From Malus domestica (lineage: Eukaryota; Streptophyta; Magnoliopsida; Rosales; Rosaceae): a stretch of DNA of 64,000 bases. Shown in pieces: positions 23,899 to 35,583 of this stretch; position 1 is the stretch's first letter, and each line of letters starts with the position of its first letter. The stretch is taken from the NCBI RefSeq assembly GCF_042453785.1, contig NC_091661.1, forward strand, positions 31,549,501 through 31,613,500, read 5' to 3'. The position numbers and the translations under genes are program-made. The notes beneath the pieces were generated by a model. The model made no database searches, was not told the origin of the DNA, and was given only the letters and a program-made list of their open reading frames with translations.

Positions 23899-24638
23899 GC
23901 GCAGTGCGCACCCGGGCTTACTTTAGGTATTGGCTGCGGAAAAAAACCGACCGGGCCACAAAAGTCAAACGGTGAGTGATGAAGTACGGTTACGGTGGAC
24001 TGCAGTTGGAGGGAGTTGGTCAGTGACTGTTAACTGACTTGGGCGGTGAACCCAATGGACTTGTGGATATGAATTAAGGCCCGTTTGATAATTATTTTTT
24101 TATTTAAATTACGTCGATAATTTTACAACATTTACCAACTCGTGCGGTGCAAGATATTTGTAATTCAGTTGGTTATGTACAAAATTTACGATTCACGTGT
24201 ATATGAGTTAGCGTCTACTTAAAATTTTAAAATTGCATTGGTAAAAAGCTCTTCCAACTTTTATACAATTTAGAAGCACTTATAAGCATGTCGAATATGA
24301 CACAACTTCATCTTCTTCTTTTTTGTCCAGGACACAACTTCATCTAAAAAACGTTTTTTAGTTCGAAAAACATTTTCTATTAAACAGTGTCAAATACAAA
24401 TACATAAACTGTGTCAACAATACTTTCATTAACAAATAAACACATTTTGATAAACTAGGTCAAAAGCGCTTTTGGTAGCAAAAATACTTTATCCTGAAAG
24501 AAAAGCTTTTGATCGCTTGAAAGTTACGTTTGAGACAAATTTTGGACAGCTAAGAGTGCTTTATGACATAAAAAAAAATCACTCCTAATTACATTTGGTT
24601 GAAAAACTTATAAGCATTTTTTAGTCGTAAAAGCATAA

Positions 24639-24897
24639 TAGCTCGTTTATATGTGTTTTTAAAATGATTAAAAACGCTTTTAGAGAAAATATTTTTGGAT
24701 TCCAAAAGCACTTAAAGTGCTTTATGCAAGAAGCACCAATTATGTGCTTCTTCCAGGAATCACCAATTATGTGCTGCTTCCAGGAAGCACTTTAAGTGTT
24801 TTTCCAAGATTTATTTGCATTTTTACTAAGAATTAATTCTAAAACATGTTCACCAAAAACATTTTCAATCATTTTAAAAACACATCCAAACGAGTTA
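24639..24897. mobile_element. MITE family A copy 3
   Basis: The left end TAGCTCGTTTATATGTGTTT and the reverse complement of the right end (TAACTCGTTTGGATGTGTTT) match over about 38 bp, including TTTTAAAATGATT. 259 bp. The best-defined full copy; the centre carries a duplicated GAAGCACCAATTATGTGCT palindrome. Confidence 0.7.
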
Positions 24898-25367
24898 CAA
24901 GTGTTTTTAGTCTAAGCAATATCAAACAACTTTCGCAAACATGCTTTTACTACTTAAGAGCTGAGGCCCACTTAAGACAAACTTACTTGCATGCAATCTA
25001 AACCACTACTGAAATATATACATCACAGAGGACCCACTTAAGACAACTTTCGCAGTCTGTGTCTGCGGCAAGGTGCTTTTCCGACGCCGACGGTTAAACA
25101 ACCGCCGTGGTACGAGGGAACGGAGAGCAGCAGAATATATAGTAGCTTTACCACTACTGAAATATACATCACAGAGGACCCAAAAGGTCACCAGTTCTTA
25201 TTGCCACCACAGAGGACCAAAAAGGTCACGAGTTCTTACTACTAGCAAGAAAAGCAAGCAGCGAATCACAGTGATTTCTGCCTACATTATTGAACACAAA
25301 CACATTAACATCGACATGTAAATAGGAAATACATTGGATGCAAGTGCAACGCATCGACATTCTGCTC

Positions 25368-27170
25368 CTACAGCTTGGAAGCTGCATCGTGATCTAAAAA
25401 CCAAGTTACCTCGTCTTCAGCTGCGAGCAACTGAGCAGGCAAAGTATCAGGATGCTGAATATTTCCGAGTGCTTTCTGCACGGCATCAGCTGTGTCATGG
25501 CCTGTCACCACCATTGCATTGTATGCAGCAGAGTTGATCACCGGAAAAGTAAAAGTAATTCTCTGTGGAGGTGGCTTTGGGGAGTCCATAATGTGAGTCA
25601 CCCATTTCGTCTTCTCGTTGCAAAGCGCATGACCAGGGAATAGAGAAGCAAGATGTCCATCTGGACCCATACCCAGAAGTATGAGATCAAACTTTGGAAA
25701 TCCAGTAGCTTTTGAAGTGGCAATCACATTGCGCTGGACCAAATGTTTAAGACAGGTTTCGTAATCTTCTGCTGCTGCCTCGGCCGAAAGTGCATCATTA
25801 ATGGCGTAAACCTGACCAGGGGGAATCAGTACCTGCCAAAATCCAAAATTTAGCAAGATTAAGCTGATGAATTAACGACCTTGTGCCATTAGGCCCTTGG
25901 AGGGCTTAGAATGCTTTAGATCATAGTCACGCATCAAATGTTTACTCTAGACAGAGTTAAAAGAGTACATTTCTTTCTTCATCTCATAACCATCATCATT
26001 GCCATATCGAACCCTAAAAACAGAAGCACGACCCGAAATTCCCAAATTTCAGATTGTCCATTAATTACACTGATACAAAGAGCCATATCACTCACCAATC
26101 TCATTCACATATAAATCAAATTACTATGAATCTTCACAAGGAGCAAGCAAAACAATAAGAGCAACTAAAATTAAAAATCGACCACATAAAAATCACGGCT
26201 TTGACACGCAATATTGCAAAATTTAGTACTTTGACACAGCATTCAGAAGAAAGCATAAAAAATTGTACCTTACAGAGCAAACCATCAAAAGCAAGTTTAT
26301 AGTTACTGTCGGGGTGATCCTTCTTCACCACTCTCTCGTCCAGCCAGAACACATGCCATTTCCCCCACTCCACCGTATCCTTATACGGCTCTTCCGCTAA
26401 TTTCCTGTAAATCCAAACATACAAAATACCCACAACAATACAAGAAAAGAAAAAAGCAGTAAACAGAACAATCAAACTTGCTATTGGACAACCAAAAACG
26501 CTTCTAAATAGGCAACAAAAATGAATGGCGCTTATGGGTCGTGGCAGGAATGCTTACAATATAAGCAGACCCAACTTCTCGAGTAAGTACTTGAATTAAT
26601 AGCATGTCTATGATAAACAAATTTCTTCTAGTAGAAGTGCTTAGAACATAAGCAGACCCAAAAGCACAGACTTTTCGAGTAAGCACGTGAATTAATGAAC
26701 ATTTCTACATGTATACGATAAAATCACTCCTAGCAGAAGTGTTTACAGAAGAAGCAGACCCAAAAGCACGTACTTTTCCGGTAAGCACTTGAATTAACAA
26801 AATTGTTTATGATAAAATCACTTCTAGCAGAAGTGCTTACAACATAAGCAGACCCACCAGCACATACTTTCGAGTAAACATTTGAATTACTAAGCATTTC
26901 TACATGCTCATGATACACTTCTAACAGAAGTGCTTATAACTAACCTAAGCAGACCGAAACCAATCCGAAATTATCAAAAAGAAAATGCTTGAGGGGGTAT
27001 GTTTCTGACCTGAGCGTGTAAATGAGAGAGCCGCCGGACAAGACGACGGTAAAAACTCCCCTCTCCTTCACAAACTTGGCCGACAGGTCGGCGGTGTACT
27101 TCGCCAGACGCACCGCCACTTCCTCCTCCGTCTGAAACTTCTCCACCTTCTTCTCACACTGGCCCGCCAT
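25368..27170 (-). CDS. 6-phosphogluconolactonase, copy B without in-frame transit peptide
   Basis: Exons 27010..27170, 26269..26404 and 25368..25832 give 762 nt, 253 residues from MAGQCEKKVEKFQ. Exon structure and splice sites are those of copy A. Active-site motifs (LDERVVKKDHPDSNY, GMGPDGHLASLFPGH) and the C-terminal SKL are intact, so the enzyme should work. Upstream, the sequence matching copy A's transit peptide is still readable to about 27365, but small length changes put it out of frame with the body, and its own ATG meets a stop after 29 codons. Translation from the MAGQ start would yield a cytosolic or peroxisomal enzyme. The start is chosen because it aligns with the mature start of copy A. 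Confidence 0.82.
26530..26945. repeat. Tandem array of about 100-bp units in lactonase copy B intron 1
   Basis: About four units with the same words as the copy A array but different unit boundaries and small deletions. Confidence 0.8.
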
Positions 27171-27365
27171 CTCTGCCTACGCCGATGATGCGGAAATTGG
27201 GTTCTTGAAATTCGAGCGAACGGGTTTAATCGAGGGGATGGAGATCTTGGTGCCGATCGGATTGAGATTATTCCCGGCGCTCGAGATGTATGCGATGGGG
27301 ACAGAGTTGTGCGGAATGAGAGGGAAAGCTGGGTCGGCGGGAATATACGGAGGCCATAATCGGTG
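27171..27365 (-). pseudogene. Decayed transit-peptide region of lactonase copy B
   Basis: Aligns with bases encoding residues 1-65 of copy A. An extra 2 bp early in the region, then a later 1-bp loss and a shortened Ser-Ala run, leave no frame that reads from the old ATG (near 27356) into the enzyme. It may now serve as 5' UTR containing an upstream ORF. Confidence 0.75.
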
Positions 27366-27559
27366 CGCAACCAGGCTTACTTTAGGTAGTGGCTGAGGAA
27401 ATGGCCGACACGTGTCGAAAGACAGGTCAATTGTCTATTATCAACCACATCGATATTGTCTTCCATTTGTTAATTATTTCCAGTCTGACAATTATGAAAT
27501 TTTATCACAAAAGACCATAGTATTAGTTGAAGTGTGGTTAGAATATTTAAACTTTTTCT

Positions 27560-28050
27560 TCATAGATACGTATGGTAGTTGTGAGATATTTTATCACGTC
27601 CCTCATGGGCTATAGATTAGGATATCTCATTACGCTTGGAACCCAATTAATGGGTCATACTTGGGAGGTCTACACATCAGAGGCAGATTGTCTGCCCTCC
27701 TCTTTGGGTATCATTCTCATCCCCTTCTATTTTGTGCAGTCACGGTTAAGCCACGTCAACATTTTATATTAATTTTTTTTATAGAGATAATAAGACAAAA
27801 AACAATAAGAATATAAAATGTTGACATGACTTAACCGTGACCACACAAATAGAAGGGGATAAAAGGGCATCTAAAGAGGAGGGTAGACAATCTGCCTCCC
27901 TACACATCGGTAGCCAAGTAGAGCCAATGAGACACCCTACCCGCGGGGCCAAGGACCCACCCATCACGTGACAGTACGGCACCCGCTCCATGGCTTTGAT
28001 ACCATATTGAAATCTTCATAGAGACAGGTCAAAAGTTCACTTGCAAAAAT
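27560..28050. mobile_element. LTR-retrotransposon-like fragment interrupted by a MITE
   Basis: The two flanks of the MITE at 27679 read as one continuous repeat-like sequence, including CCATGGCTTTGATACCATAT near the right end, a word often seen in plant LTR elements. No coding domain is present. A fossil; family not determined. Confidence 0.3.
27679..27899. mobile_element. MULE-type MITE (family C) with 9-bp target-site duplication
   Basis: The left end AGAGGCAGATTGTCTGCCCT and the reverse complement of the right end (GGAGGCAGATTGTCTACCCT) match for about 100 bp, through the CACGGTTAAGCCACGTCAAC word. CTACACATC stands on both sides (27670-27678 and 27900-27908), a 9-bp duplication as made by Mutator-like transposases. 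Relatives: 37269-37482 and the centre of 11542-11821. Confidence 0.85.
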
Positions 28051-28389
28051 ATATTATACCGAACTTGTTAATTACCTACCACTTGCATAGTTTAGCAGGT
28101 GTGGGGCTTAATCCAAAAAATCCTCGGTATTAATTGGAGGAGCGTTGGATATTTAAACTCTTTCTTTTATTACAGACATGGTTGATGTAAGATATTTCAA
28201 CAACAGGAACCCAAACAACAAAAGGCGAGTGAGGCTGTGTAGTCGGTTGGAATTGATCAGTAACGTGTGTTGGAGTTTTTGATAGAAATCTCCTTCTAGT
28301 TCATTGTCCCACGTTAATGACTATCAAAAGTTTCTCACTTTATAACATTTTGTCCAAGTGATTAGAGAGATGGACCGGAACAAACTCCT

Positions 28390-28605
28390 AGTATAAACAA
28401 CAGTAGAGCAAACCAGTTTTGCTGCTGCCAGGAGCGAGACACACACAGAGACGGGGGAGAGAAGAAAGAGAGCCGGAGAATATGCAGATCTTTGTGAACC
28501 CTAACAGGGAAGACTATCACCCTCGAGGTGGAGTCTAGCGACACCATCGACAAAGTCAAAGGCCAAGATCCAAGACAAGGAAAGTAACACCATCCACACG
28601 TAAGA
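28390..28605 (+). pseudogene. Fragment of the ubiquitin-L40 gene 5' end
   Basis: Matches the leader and coding exon 1 of the intact gene at 30535 over about 215 bp (for example GAGCGAGACACACACAGAGA and ATGCAGATCTTTGTGAA). Small deletions and insertions break the frame within the first six codons. It stops just into intron 1. It is joined directly to the lactonase fragment at 28615. Confidence 0.85.
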
Positions 28606-28614
28606 TGTTTGAAC

Positions 28615-29055
28615 ACAGAGATTGCATGACAAAATGTCACCACTTCTTATTTACAAGCAAGAAATACTGAAAGTACATGACAGAGGACCAAAATGGTCAC
28701 CTCTTCTTATTTACTAGCATAGCAAGAAAAGCAAGCAGTGAATCACATTGATTTCTGCCTACATTATTGAACACAAACACGTTAACATCGACATGTACAT
28801 AGTAAATACATTGGACGCAAGTGCAACGAGTTGCAAAGCCATCGACATTCTGCTCCTACAGCTTCGAAGCTGCTGCTTGGTCTAGGAACCAAGTTACCTC
28901 CTCTTCAGCTGCAAGCAACTGAGCAGGCAAAGTGCAAGGAGGCAAACTATTTCCAAGTGCTATTTTCACGGCATCCGCTAGATCATCACCCGTCACCACC
29001 ATTGCATTATATGCAGCAGAGTTGATCACTGGGAAGGTAAAAGTAATCCTCTGTA
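28615..29055 (-). pseudogene. 6-phosphogluconolactonase 3' fragment (copy C)
   Basis: From the stop at 28856 to about 29055 it encodes the last 65 or so residues (ITFTFPVINSAAYNAMVV ... AASKL) without a stop. The 3' flank back to about 28615 also matches copies A and B. Homology ends abruptly inside exon 3, so the active site is missing. Likely the product of an unequal duplication. Confidence 0.85.
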
Positions 29056-29496
29056 GCGATTGAATCAATAATCTGAAGGCCATCTACTAGCACTGCTTAC
29101 TTCTACTTAAGTTGGAGATAGGTCCTAATATTAAGATGGTGGTGGCTTTTTATTTGGTGCGTGGCGGATATCTAGAGTTAGGCTAGTTATTTTTGGTTTG
29201 TAACTGTATCAACGATTCAAAATAGGCTCAATTGATATCAGTTCACATGTCTCCTATTTTCGTCATTGAGGTTAATATAAAGAGGTATTCGTCGATTTGC
29301 ATCTGAACTTGTAAGACGCTGTCAATTCACCTCATGAACTTTACTTTCGCCCATGAATTCTCATAATTAACCACGTTCCACCCTACTGTTTATACTTACA
29401 TAGTGCCATCTAATATTTTAATGTCTCACTGGCTATCCACGTGATCACCTATGAAAGGCTAACCGTGCGACGACGACACATTTATATCAGCTGATC

Positions 29497-29690
29497 GTGG
29501 CGAAACGACCACCTACGTCGTCGTGGGCTTCGCCTCCAAGCTCTTCCACTCTTCTCCAACCCCAAATACGAATGCTAATGGGCCTCGGACCTCGACCCTA
29601 CTCATCTCCCAAACCGGGTACAAATCCTCCCCTAATCAGGCTACGACCGCATCTATGCGGTCGTGATCGTCAACTGAACATCCACCACCT
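29497..29690 (+). pseudogene. Remnant of a GT92 (GALS-like) glycosyltransferase gene
   Basis: Pieces in two frames read TTTYVVVGFASKLFH, then LFSNPKYEC, and SGYDRIYAVVIVN. They follow the order of the segment before the catalytic domain in plant beta-1,4-galactan synthases (GALS, family GT92), from memory of GALS1. Several stops and at least one frameshift are present, and the rest of the gene is not seen. The surrounding 29100-30340 has no intact gene. Confidence 0.45.
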
Positions 29691-30177
29691 CGTAAGCGCA
29701 GCTCTTCTGGTGGCAGAGAAAGTCCTAGTTTCCGGCCTGCATCGAGCCTCACGAAGCTCATCACAACCATCCACCTAGCTCCCTACCTGCCACATTGAGG
29801 TCGACTTCGACGAGGTGTTCTAGTGGCACAAGTATTGTACGATGTGTCATCGAGGGTGCTGTTCACTATCAATGAGGGGGAATAACCTCCGGCGACGACT
29901 GGAGCTTCAAACCTGTTACCACTTGAAATTTGTAGGTTAACAAATTAAAATACTAAATTCTTGGTGAGCGTGGGATATGAACTGAATGAAATAAACTCAA
30001 AGATTTAAGTGGTTCATCTTTTAAAAATGAAATACATCGACTATGTTTCTCAAATTATATTGATTTCAAAACTAAAAATAGGGCTAGACTAACACATGAA
30101 CTCTCTCGTAAAAGCATACGCGGCTTTCAGTCTAAGCAGCATCAAACAAGCTTTTACTAGTTCACCAAAAAAAAAAA

Positions 30178-30318
30178 GAGGAAAACTAACGAAAAGTTCA
30201 AAAAAACTTCCTTTTTAATAAAAAGAAATTTTTAAAGGTATAGTGAATAGTATCAGGGAAATGTATAAATGTGACTTTCGTTAAAAGTGAACAATACCGA
30301 TAGTGTTTTGTTAAAACT
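30178..30318 (-). mobile_element. Dispersed repeat family B copy 4, most decayed
   Basis: Starts GGAAAACTAACGAAAAG and ends TTCGTTAAAAGTGAACAATA; the middle is shortened. Lies upstream of the ubiquitin gene. Confidence 0.45.
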
Positions 30319-30351
30319 TAAAAAAAAAAACCAAGCTTTTACTCTGTTTGG

Positions 30352-30441
30352 GCTGAGGCCCACTTATTTTATATTAAAAAACACAAGCCCATTTCTATCT
30401 TCATTTTTTGGTGGGAAGCCCATCAACGAGCAAAACCCTAG
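30352..30441 (+). promoter_or_regulatory. Telo-box and site II elements of the ubiquitin-L40 promoter
   Basis: Within 90 bp there are GAGGCCCAC, two AGCCCAT words and AAACCCTAG (telo-box, near 30433). This combination is known from promoters of plant ribosomal-protein genes and fits the downstream L40 fusion gene. Confidence 0.7.
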
Positions 30442-32144
<1,703 letters not shown>

Positions 32145-32620
32145 ACTGGGAATCGAGACAGCGGAATGTCGCATCTTTTTGGATCATTTAGGTCTTGGAC
32201 ATTTTATTTTAAAGCTTTGTTAGCGTCAACCAGGGTACTGTTATAAGGTTTAGCATCAATATTTTTCAACTTGCTTTGGAATTTTTCTCTGTGATGTTGC
32301 GTAATCTTGGCGTTGTTTAAACTTCTGTTTGGACCCAATTTTGCACCATCGACCCGAGCAATTGAGGCCGTTGAGTGAGTAGTTCTAGACCATTGAGTAC
32401 GTGAGATGTTAAGATAATTTTTAGTTATTATTGAGTTGAGTGATAATATCATGATTTTTAATCATGATAATTATCTCTTAATAACTTACTAAATTATCTT
32501 GCCGCATTCGTATCCTAAATAAAAGGAGGTTGCAAGCAGCAATTCGCTTACCAGCACCATTGGACTCTACAATATCATCAAGCCTTGCCAAGCCGCAGGA
32601 ATATGCATACTTGAAAGATA

Positions 32621-33546
32621 ATATTTGTTTATACCATATTTAGGTTAGAGAGAGAGAGAGAGAGAGATGGGAGGTAATTGCAACAACACCGTTGAAACCG
32701 AAGCTGGTCGCTGGGGACGTTGTCGATGAGATTGATCTGATCGTAGAGAGAGAAGGCGCGTCTCCGCTACGGCAGCGATTGCGGGTTTGCAGGTTTCGGG
32801 TGGGCTTCCTTCTGGAGGCTCCGAATGAGGTCCGGCAGTGCCTCCATGGCTCTCACTCTCATCCGCATCTCTCCCTCTCTGATATTTCGCATCAGCTTTT
32901 TAGCGAGCAGCAGCTTTTGATTTCCCCAGGAGAAGGAGAGGATGAGACGCTGTATAATGCAGAAGGAGAAAAGAGGGAGGTGCTGGAGGAGAATATGCCA
33001 TCCAACGGAGCAGCAACTTGAACGGAGCTAAAGCGAGTGCAGATTCTGATGAGGAGTGTTTTGATGATGCAGGGATTCTGAGGACACTGGATTACCTTGG
33101 AATTTCTCCGTTTGTGTTTTTGTGATTTTGCAGATTCACGGTGGAGGTGAAAAAATGAAAAAGAACCGACACAATTTTTCGTATCGATTCCCACCGACGG
33201 CGCTAAATGTTAATGCACAAAACCAGAGGTCTTGAAACAACGTAAATCCGACCGTGAATCTGCATGAAATGTAAATAACACAAGATGTATCGTGGTTCAC
33301 CTCAAGGTTTGGGCTACGTCCACATTTATTTGAGGGAGTGAGAGCTCTGAGAGAGAGCTTTGAGAGAGGGTGAGATGGCCTAGGAATTGGCCTCCCCCAA
33401 TTGTGAGGGTGAGGGGTCCTTTTATAGAATAAAGACTCCTCACTTATTATATATTTGCCTATTCTTTTATTACATAATTACATTTAAGTTCCCAAGTATT
33501 TGTACGATATCTAAATACGAGGCTTTAAATATGGTATAAACAATAT
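32621..33546. mobile_element. Possible TIR-bounded element with an exon-like interior
   Basis: TGTTTATACCATATTTA near 32626 and its reverse complement TAAATATGGTATAAACA near 33526 form a 20-bp inverted repeat about 0.9 kb apart. The interior has an open, GC-rich stretch on the plus strand (32646-33021, DVVDEIDLIVEREGASPLRQ) that I cannot assign, then a repeat-like half. No target duplication was found. Alternative: chance inverted repeat around a gene fragment. Confidence 0.3.
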
Positions 33547-33579
33547 TCATGTTATCTTGGAATTGGCTACTGATGAATT

Positions 33580-34190
33580 ATAAATACAGAGTCGTAGGCC
33601 ACATTGAAAACCTCCTTCCAAATCAACACACAAATTGCCTTGCGCAAAGCTTCTTAACAACCCTGAGATTTTTTCCTCTCTCCCTTTCTTCTCGTCAACA
33701 CATCATCAGTTTGGATAAACAACATTGGGAAGGCAATCGGCGACATCTTCAGTTTGATAGACAACACTGGAGTCGTAGAATCAATTGACTGAGAAGCACT
33801 TTCAGTTTGGATAGACTACACAGCTTCGAGACCGATTGGTTATTTATGTAAGTCTTGGTTAACAAGGATTTTCGAGTCCTTGTTGGTAAAGTTCATCTCA
33901 TCAGCATTCTCGGTAAAGTGAGGTGTTACCAGGTTACTACATTTGGCACATTGAAAGTCGAATTTGAAATTGAACTTCGCTGAACTAGCAGCCTTGTCTT
34001 CAGGCTCTAGAACCCGAAGGTCGATACGTGTTCCTTTCTCAGCCGCAGTCGCAAGATCAAAAAGTCAGCAGCGCGCCCAATGCCAAATCAACATATTTTA
34101 CTCCCCGGCCGAAATCGGCCGACTAGTTGATACGCCCCGCGGACAACCGAATGACATAATTAACTTATTAATTACTCGTCCTACGCGTCA
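33580..34190. mobile_element. LTR-retrotransposon-like fragment, probably Gypsy-type LTR
   Basis: Non-coding sequence with a CT-rich patch, then GGTTACTACATTTGGCACAT and a GC-rich part (CCCCGGCCGAAATCGGCCGA). This order resembles LTR sequences abundant in apple-like genomes, from memory. No internal domains; a fossil. Confidence 0.3.
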
Positions 34191-34516
34191 TGTAAGCTTG
34201 ATAGTTTTTACCATCAACTTCTTACTATGAGAAATGGCATTCAAAAGCAATCGCTTTCCTTCCATTTCTTCATTACCACATTCTGAAACGGATAAACCAA
34301 ATTTACAAGTTGTGCGATGATTTGATAGGTTCATCTCTTCTGTTCATCTGTTCAAGGATAAGATCAGAATTCGCATCAACTTGTCTGGAAAATGTTTTGG
34401 ATCATCTTCCGTCTTGTTCAATCTGCAGTTGCCCAATGTAACTGTCCTTTTCCAATTTGTTCGATCTGCGTCCGATCGATCGAGGCACTGAAAACACAAT
34501 AGGGGAAGGCCAAAAT

Positions 34517-34523
34517 TAAAAAA
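34517..34523 (-). terminator. Pol III T-run after tRNA-Leu
   Basis: Seven T residues on the minus strand, 13 bases beyond the tRNA 3' end; a standard RNA polymerase III terminator. Confidence 0.75.
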
Positions 34524-34534
34524 ATGAGCCTGAA

Positions 34535-34535
<1 letters not shown>

Positions 34536-34615
<80 letters not shown>
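34536..34615 (-). tRNA. tRNA-Leu (UAG anticodon)
   Basis: Read on the minus strand, GACAGTTTGGCCGAGTGGTC begins the molecule. The acceptor stem GACAGTT pairs with AGCTGTC (one G-U), with discriminator A. The anticodon stem CCAGA/TCTGG encloses the loop TTTAGGC, anticodon TAG. A long variable arm (GTCCGAAAGGGC) marks a class II tRNA, and the T arm has GGTTCAAATCC. No intron, no encoded CCA, as in plant nuclear genes. Confidence 0.97.
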
Positions 34616-35262
34616 ATGTTTCGTCGTTCTTAACAAAAACAAATTCATATTATACTAAGAGCAGTTCCATCAGTTAAGAAGAACAAAGGGCAAGGTAGTT
34701 AAGTTGGCCTTATTATTCACTATAAATAGTACTTGCCTATGTGCGCTTCAATCCGTTGGGCAAGGGAAATGGCAAGTCAATTACTATTCACCAATGTAAT
34801 TTTTTTTCTTCTTTAGGTTGTTTTGTTGGCTTTATCCTTCACGTGTTATATTCGTTTTAAATTTCCGATAGTTCACTTCATAACTTTCTACGCGTTCACT
34901 TGCATGTAATTCGTAATGGAATAACCCAATTTCAGGAATTTGATTAACTAGGGGAGGTGTTAATCCAATTCCCTTTCCTTACTTTTTTCCATTCCGAAGT
35001 TATTCCTTATTTTCCTCTTACCGAGAAGTAAACGAAGCATGGTGACAGCGGATAAGTAACTGATTAGTTTTGGTGCAACATGAATCATACAAACTATGAA
35101 TTAGAGTCCCACTGATCTGTTGCTTTTTTCATGCAATCTCTCGTGACCCTGCAACGCACACAAACACACATACACTCATGCATGGAGGGCACAAAGACGT
35201 CCATCCATCGCTTAAATTTTGCTTCTTCCCAGTTATGTTCTCCAAACAACTGCCTGTTGTAA

Positions 35263-35299
35263 TATTCTTTGCTCTCAAGGAACGCGAGAGCAAAGAATA
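35263..35299. repeat. Short perfect hairpin
   Basis: TATTCTTTGCTCTC and its exact reverse complement, arms of 14 bp with a 9-base loop. It sits 10 bp before the long hairpin at 35309. Confidence 0.8.
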
Positions 35300-35308
35300 C
35301 TAGTCTCT

Positions 35309-35425
35309 GCAGAACAATTAGCGGACCGGATTATGCAATAGCTCGACAGATGTAAGCTCAAGAACGATGTTAACTGGCTTACGCTTATCAAGCTGCTGAA
35401 TAATCCGGTTCGCTTACTGTTCTAC
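35309..35425. ncRNA. Long imperfect hairpin, candidate MIRNA precursor
   Basis: The arms 35309-35357 and 35377-35425 pair over about 48 positions with scattered mismatches and a loop of about 19 nt. Central paired words are ACCGGATTAT (left) and ATAATCCGGT (right). Arm length, loop and mismatch spread fit a plant miRNA precursor, but neither arm contains a miRNA that I recognise. Alternative: a decayed foldback MITE. Confidence 0.4.
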
Positions 35426-35583
35426 ATCTAACTCAGCAGAAGATGTAAGTTAAGGCGTCCACACCTCACTTATGCTTTAGTTTAGAAGGATCAATACATT
35501 GATTATAGTAAAAATCTTCACTCTAAATATTACACCAAACTTTTATATGCAGGGTGTTGGGGGAAGGGGGGGTGTTGAAAATT

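Noticed and set aside
27068-27370. 100-codon frame starting upstream of lactonase copy B
   Set aside because: It covers the decayed transit-peptide region in a frame that enters exon 1 out of phase and ends in Arg-rich nonsense; not a separate gene.
29497-29778. 93-codon open frame
   Set aside because: It is a different frame from the pieces that resemble GALS, with no conserved motif; stop-free by GC content.
34418-34648. 76-codon open frame on the minus strand
   Set aside because: It reads through the tRNA-Leu gene; the DSLAEWSKAPDLGSG-type peptide is a common artefact of translated tRNA-Leu.
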